This document shows positions 59,552-64,000 of a DNA stretch of 64,000 nucleotides, one piece after another. Origin of the DNA: Dactylosporangium siamense (lineage in GTDB: Bacteria > Actinomycetota > Actinomycetes > Mycobacteriales > Micromonosporaceae); contig NZ_BONQ01000024.1 of the NCBI RefSeq assembly GCF_016862795.1, positions 62,001 through 126,000 on the forward strand, read 5' to 3'. The position numbers were made by a program, and so were the translations under genes. Below the pieces are notes generated by a model that was not told the DNA's origin, searched no databases, and saw only the letters and a program-made list of their open reading frames with translations. Position 1 is the first letter of the stretch; every line of letters begins with the position of its first letter.

Positions 59552-60696
59552 CCGTTGAGCAGCTGTCTTGCCATCACGATCCGCTGCACTTGGTTCGTGC
59601 CCTCGTAGATCTGGGTGATCTTGGCGTCGCGCATCATGCGCTCGAGCGGGAAGTCCTTCGTGTAGCCGTAGCCGCCCAGCAGCTGCACCGCGTCGGTGGT
59701 GATCTGCATCGCGGCGTCGGAGGCGAAGCACTTCGCGGCCGCGCCGAAGTAGGTGAGGTCCTTGTCACCGCGCTCGGACTTGCCCGCGGCGGCGTAGGTG
59801 AGCTGGCGGGCGGCCTCGAGCTTCATGCCCATCTCGGCGAGCATGAACTGGATGCCCTGGAAGTCGGCGATCGCCTTGCCGAACTGCCGGCGCTCCTGCA
59901 CGTAGCCGAGGGCGAAGTCCAGGGCGCCCTGGGCGATGCCGAGGGCCTGGGCGGCGATCGTCACCCGGGTGTGGTCCAGGGTCTGCATGGCGGTGCCGAA
60001 GCCGGTGCCCGGCTCGCCGATGATGCGGTCCGCGGGGATGCGGACGTTGTCGAGGTACACCTCGCGGGTGGGGGAGCCCTTGATGCCGAGCTTCTTCTCC
60101 GGCGCGCCGAAGCTGACGCCCTCGTCGGACCGCTCGACCACGAAGGCGGAGATGCCGCGGGAGCGGGCGGCCGGGTCGGTGACGGCGAACACGGTGTAGT
60201 ACTCGCTGACCCCGGCGTTGGTGATCCAGCGCTTGACGCCGTTGAGGACCCAGGTGTCCCCATCCAGCTGAGCGCGGGTCTTCATGCCGGCCGCGTCGCT
60301 GCCGGCGTCGGGCTCGGACAGGCAGTAGGAGAACATGGCGTCGCCGGCGGCCACCGCGGGCAGATACCGCTGCTTCAGTGCGGCCGAGGCGGCCAGCAGC
60401 AGCGGCATGGTGCCGAGCTTGTTGACCGCGGGGATCAGCGACGAGGACGCGCAGGCCCGGGCGACCTCCTCGATGACGATGGCGGTCGCGAGGGCGTCGG
60501 CGCCGGCGCCACCGTACTCCTCGGGGATGTGCGGGGCGTGGAAGTCGGACGCCCGCAGCGCGTCGTAGGAGGCCTGCGGGAACTCGCTGTTCTCGTCGGC
60601 CGCGGCGGCGTTCGGTGCGACCTTGCCGTCACACACCGCACGCACCGCCTCACGGATCGCGACATGCTCCTCAGGCAGCTGATAGACCTCGAACAC
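59548..60696 (-). CDS. acyl-CoA dehydrogenase
   Basis: A 382-residue FAD-dependent enzyme introducing an alpha-beta double bond in acyl-CoA. It shows YCLSEPDAGSDAAGMKTRA (signature 1), WITNAGVSEYY, RRQFGKAIADFQGIQFMLAE (signature 2), QLLGGYGYTKDFPLERMMRD and the catalytic Glu in IYEGTNQVQRIVMAR. The length and motifs are standard for short- or branched-chain members. ATG 60696 was taken. The 3' end overlaps the convergent GH43 gene by 4 bp. No other fatty-acid gene is adjacent. Confidence 0.95.
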   Translation of the reverse strand: MFEVYQLPEEHVAIREAVRAVCDGKVAPNAAAADENSEFPQASYDALRASDFHAPHIPEEYGGAGADALATAIVIEEVARACASSSLIPAVNKLGTMPLLLAASAALKQRYLPAVAAGDAMFSYCLSEPDAGSDAAGMKTRAQLDGDTWVLNGVKRWITNAGVSEYYTVFAVTDPAARSRGISAFVVERSDEGVSFGAPEKKLGIKGSPTREVYLDNVRIPADRIIGEPGTGFGTAMQTLDHTRVTIAAQALGIAQGALDFALGYVQERRQFGKAIADFQGIQFMLAEMGMKLEAARQLTYAAAGKSERGDKDLTYFGAAAKCFASDAAMQITTDAVQLLGGYGYTKDFPLERMMRDAKITQIYEGTNQVQRIVMARQLLNG

Positions 60697-60892
60697 CGAC
60701 GCCCCCTCGAAGAAAAGATCCTGAACCGCCGTTCAGGGGGTGAGCATACCGACGAGTAACCAAGGAGCTGAACGCGCGGTCGGCGGGGAGGGACTACTCT
60801 CGCCGGAGCAACGTCGGCAACACCCAGCCCTATACGCCACAAATGTCCAAAATGATGGCATTTGCGGAAACGGGAAGAGCGGAGATACAGGC

Positions 60893-62314
60893 GTGACCAT
60901 CGCGTACCCGAGCACCCCACCCGTAGCAGCCGCGCCCTCCGGCGCACCGCGCCCGCGGCTGACCTTTCTCGGCACCGGCTATCTTGGCGCGACCTACGCC
61001 ATCTGCTTCGCCGAGCTCGGTTACGAGGTGCTCGGCTTCGACGTCGACGAGGCGAAGATCGCCAAGCTGGCCGGCGGTGACGTGCCGATCCACGAACCCG
61101 GCCTTGACGAGCTGCTCCGGAAGAACCTGTCGGCCGGCCGGCTGCGCTTCACCACCTCGTGGGAGGAGGTCGCCGAGTTCGGTGACGTCCACTTCATCTG
61201 TGTGGGCACCCCGCAGCGCCCCGACGGCATGGCCGCCGACCTCTCCCACGTCGAGAGCGCCGTCACCAACCTCGCGCCGCTGCTCAAGCGCAAGGCGCTG
61301 ATCGCCGGCAAGTCGACCGTCCCGGTCGGCACCGCCGAGTGGATCGAGCAGCTGGTGCGCCGCCACACCCCCGCCGAGCTCGGCGTCGAGGTCGCGTGGA
61401 GCCCCGAGTTCCTGCAGGAGGGCGTCGCCGTCGAGGACGTGCTGCGCCCTAACCGGATCATCTTCGGCGTGAAGAGCGAGTGGGCCACCGGCATGCTCTA
61501 CGCCGCCCACAAGGGCGTGTTCGACCTGGCGCTCACCGAGGACCGCGAGGTCCCCGTCGTCGTCACCGACTTCGCCACCGCCGAGCTGGTCAAGGTCGCC
61601 GCCAACGCCTTCCTCGCCACCAAGATCTCCTTCATCAACGCGATGGCCGAGGTCTGCGAGGCCGCCGGCGCCGATGTGACGCAGCTCGCCCGGTCGATCG
61701 GCTACGACGCCCGGATCGGCAACAAGTTCCTCCGCGCCGGCGTCGGCTTCGGCGGTGGCTGCCTGCCCAAGGACATCCGCGCGTTCCAGGCCCGCGCCCA
61801 GGAGCTCGGCGTCGGCGAGGCGCTGCGGTTCCTGCACGAGGTCGACCTGATCAACCAGCGCCGCCGGCAGAAGATCGTGCAGCTGTCCGCCGAGCTGCTC
61901 GGCCGCGGCTACGGCCCGGCCGGCCCGGACCTGGCCGGCACCCGGATCACCGTGCTCGGCGCCACCTTCAAGCCCAACTCCGACGACGTGCGCGACTCGC
62001 CGGCCCTGTCGGTGGTGCGCAAGCTGTCCCGCTCCGGCGCCGACGTCACGGTCTACGACCCGGAGGGCATGGACAACGCCCGCAACGACGTCGACGACGT
62101 GACCTACGCCAAGACCCTCACCGACGCCGTCAGCGGCGCGGACCTGGTCTGCGTGCTGACGGAGTGGGAGGAGTTCCGCAACACGGACCCCAACGCGCTC
62201 AACGAGCTCGTCGCCGCCCGGCGGGTCATCGACGGGCGAAACTGCCTCGACCAGTCCGTGTGGGTCGCCGCCGGCTGGGAGTACCGCGGCATGGGCAAGC
62301 CCACCGTCGCTTAA
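60893..62314 (+). CDS. UDP-glucose 6-dehydrogenase
   Basis: A 473-residue enzyme oxidising UDP-glucose to UDP-glucuronate for capsule, wall or glycoside synthesis. The N-terminal Rossmann motif is LTFLGTGYLGATYAICFAEL. STVPVGTAEW, FLQEGVAVEDVLRPNRII, TAELVKVAANAFLATKISFI and the catalytic cysteine in GVGFGGGCLPKDIRAF are typical, followed by VLGATFKPNSDDVRDSPAL in the C-terminal NAD-like domain. GTG 60893 has GGAG at 60881 and begins an unstructured 20-residue lead; a start at 60740 would pass through the AT-rich leader. The enzyme acts in the cytoplasm. Confidence 0.93.
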   Translation: MTIAYPSTPPVAAAPSGAPRPRLTFLGTGYLGATYAICFAELGYEVLGFDVDEAKIAKLAGGDVPIHEPGLDELLRKNLSAGRLRFTTSWEEVAEFGDVHFICVGTPQRPDGMAADLSHVESAVTNLAPLLKRKALIAGKSTVPVGTAEWIEQLVRRHTPAELGVEVAWSPEFLQEGVAVEDVLRPNRIIFGVKSEWATGMLYAAHKGVFDLALTEDREVPVVVTDFATAELVKVAANAFLATKISFINAMAEVCEAAGADVTQLARSIGYDARIGNKFLRAGVGFGGGCLPKDIRAFQARAQELGVGEALRFLHEVDLINQRRRQKIVQLSAELLGRGYGPAGPDLAGTRITVLGATFKPNSDDVRDSPALSVVRKLSRSGADVTVYDPEGMDNARNDVDDVTYAKTLTDAVSGADLVCVLTEWEEFRNTDPNALNELVAARRVIDGRNCLDQSVWVAAGWEYRGMGKPTVA

Positions 62315-62449
62315 ACGACGGAATCTCCCGAACGGGCGCTTCGCTTTCGCGACACGTCGAAACAAGGCATTCTTCCCAGTAGGGCGTGAACAGCCGGGGG
62401 TGGCCGCACACGCGGTCACCCCCGGCTGCGGCCCGGGGGGAGGAGTCGC

Positions 62450-64000
62450 GTGGAGACGTATCCGTGCCCGGCGTGCGGTGGCCCGGCCAGTGAGGCCACC
62501 GGCTGCCGTGATTGCGGCCGCCCGCACGACCCCGACGCCGCCGCGCTCGCCCTGTTCCAGCGCACCGTCGCGTCACTGGAACAGAAGAAACGCGACCTGA
62601 CCGACGACAGCCAGAAGCTGCGCCGCCAGCTCGCCCACGCCTCCGCGCAGCGCGACTCGCTGCGCCGCAAGGTCCGCCAGTCCATCGACCAGGAGCAGAC
62701 CGGCCGCACCCGGCGCCCCCGGCTCGGTCGCGGGCCGAAGATCGAGAGCACCCCGCCCGCCGCGCGGCAGACCCAAGAGCCAAGAACGCAAGAGCAGCAG
62801 GTGTACTCCCCGCGAGCGCCACAGGAGCAGGAACCGGCCCTGACCGGGTCCGCGCCGGACCACCGGCCGGTGATGGCGCCGCCACGGCGGACGGCACAGC
62901 GGGCGCTGCCGCAGATGCGCCGCCCGCCGGGCGGATCCGGCCCGCACGGGCCGGTCGACGAGCCCGAGGCGACCACCTCCAGCATGCAGGCGTCGGTCCT
63001 CGCGCTCGGCGGTCTGCTCCTCGCCGGCGCCGCGATCGTGCTCACCACCGACGCGTTCGGCTCGATCGGCACCGTCGGGCGGGTCGTGCTGCTCGCCCTC
63101 ATCACCGCCGGTGCCCTCGCACTGCCGTTGATGCTGGTCCGGCGCGGCCTCACCGCCACCGCGGAGACCGTGGCGTCGGTCGCGCTGCTGCTCGTCCTGC
63201 TCGACGGCTACGTCCTGCGCTCCGAGGGGCTGCTCGGCGTCGACCGGCTCGAGACCACGCTGTACATGGGCATCGTCTGCGCCGCCACGGCCGGCATCGC
63301 GGCCGTGTACAGCATGCAGAGCCACCTCATCGCCTCGCGGTACGCGACCCTCATCGCCCTGCAGCCGGTCCTGCCGCTGATCGCCTACGACGTCATCCGC
63401 GGCCCGGCCGGCTGGTCCCTCGCCCTGTCCGGGGTCGCCCTCATCGACCTCGCGTTCGGCATCGCCCTCGGCCAGACCGTCCGACGCCGTCTCGAGCAGC
63501 GCGAGCCCACCCCGGTCATCGGGCCGGACGGGCAGCAGCACCCGGCCGGCGCCGAGCCGACGCACACCCCGCAGACCGACCGGTTCGCCGACACCCTCAT
63601 GCGGGACGCGGCCTGGGTGCTGTTCGCGATCACGTTCGGCGCGGCCCTGGTCTGCGCCGCCGGCGCCCTCGCCACCACCGAGGCCCTCGGCGAGACCGTC
63701 CGCGCCGCCGCGGTCACCCTGGTCGCCGCCGCGATCGGTGTCGCCGGCTCGCTGAACTGGCGCCGCGGCGCCGTGCCCGACATCGCCGCCGGCATCGCCA
63801 CCATCGCCGTCATCGCCGCGTTCGCCAGGGTGGGCGCCGTCGCGTTCCCCGGCTCCACCCTGGTGTTCCTCGCCCTCGCCGTGGCGCTCGCGGCGGTCGG
63901 CGTGCCGCTCCTGCCCGGCGACGCCCGCCGGGGTCCCCGCTACGCGGTCTCCGTCGCGACCGCCGCCACCACCCTGCAGCTGGTCGTCACGGTCCTGCCG
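62450..64000 (+). CDS. SCO7613-like zinc-ribbon membrane protein (partial, runs off the window)
   Basis: 517 codons are open to the window edge without a stop. GTG 62450 follows GGGGAGGAG. Residues 1-30 form a zinc ribbon with two CxxC pairs (PCPACGG and GCRDCGR). A coiled coil follows (about 40-75, LEQKKRDLTDDSQKLRRQLA), then a charged, disordered linker, and from about residue 180 a series of hydrophobic helices (SVLALGGLLLAGAAIVL onwards, at least ten). This matches the large SCO7613 C-terminal-domain proteins common in actinomycetes. The function is unknown. The C-terminus lies outside the window. Confidence 0.75.
   Translation, partial: METYPCPACGGPASEATGCRDCGRPHDPDAAALALFQRTVASLEQKKRDLTDDSQKLRRQLAHASAQRDSLRRKVRQSIDQEQTGRTRRPRLGRGPKIESTPPAARQTQEPRTQEQQVYSPRAPQEQEPALTGSAPDHRPVMAPPRRTAQRALPQMRRPPGGSGPHGPVDEPEATTSSMQASVLALGGLLLAGAAIVLTTDAFGSIGTVGRVVLLALITAGALALPLMLVRRGLTATAETVASVALLLVLLDGYVLRSEGLLGVDRLETTLYMGIVCAATAGIAAVYSMQSHLIASRYATLIALQPVLPLIAYDVIRGPAGWSLALSGVALIDLAFGIALGQTVRRRLEQREPTPVIGPDGQQHPAGAEPTHTPQTDRFADTLMRDAAWVLFAITFGAALVCAAGALATTEALGETVRAAAVTLVAAAIGVAGSLNWRRGAVPDIAAGIATIAVIAAFARVGAVAFPGSTLVFLALAVALAAVGVPLLPGDARRGPRYAVSVATAATTLQLVVTVLP

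Overview
The window is very GC-rich DNA (about 70% or more by eye) with GTG and TTG starts, actinobacterial gene families (SigE-family ECF factor, HxlR, DrrA/DrrB-like ABC exporter, LAxTG sorting signal, SCO7613-like membrane protein) and several leaderless promoters. It looks like the chromosome of a soil actinomycete, most likely in or near the Micromonosporaceae. The family is an inference. No rRNA, CRISPR array, insertion sequence or phage gene was seen.

Region by region: 1-2.5 kb holds a PD-(D/E)XK-like protein and a truncated DUF4365-like reading frame, next to the 3' end of an initiator tRNA. 2.6-13.3 kb holds ordinary regulation and resistance-type genes: an ECF sigma factor with its membrane partner, an APH-like kinase, a LysR regulator divergent from a DUF4097/ABC-2 exporter operon, HxlR and SDR genes, a two-component system whose kinase carries a 45-bp triplication, and a small membrane protein pair. 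13.5-25.9 kb is one giant gene (about 4150 aa): signal peptide, Pro/Thr-rich stalk, 42 fibronectin type III modules each with a cysteine pair, and a C-terminal LATTG sorting signal. 25.9-30.5 kb holds YidD, a DGHHK-motif protein, a GNAT acetyltransferase behind a leaderless short ORF and inverted repeats, a beta-propeller lipoprotein and an acyl-CoA-dehydrogenase-like flavoprotein.

30.5-59.6 kb is a carbohydrate island. Secreted enzymes (PQQ-type sugar dehydrogenase, ThuA protein, three GH43-like propeller proteins with discoidin or Cys-rich modules) surround a complete intracellular L-rhamnose route: ABC importer, RhaI isomerase, RhaB kinase, and a bifunctional rhamnulose-phosphate aldolase/lactaldehyde dehydrogenase, with an extra AraA/FucI-like isomerase. 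A LacI regulator is divergent from the importer. Variants of a TGAAACGTTTCA palindrome lie in front of two of the GH43 loci, the binding-protein gene, the ABC operon and lacI itself, so the island reads as one local regulon for a rhamnose-containing plant polymer such as an arabinogalactan protein or rhamnogalacturonan (substrate inferred). A leaderless AraC/PhyH divergent pair and a partly decayed AbiE-type toxin-antitoxin locus (53.2-57.2 kb) interrupt it.

The end of the window returns to ordinary genes: acyl-CoA dehydrogenase, UDP-glucose 6-dehydrogenase and a large zinc-ribbon membrane protein that runs off the edge.
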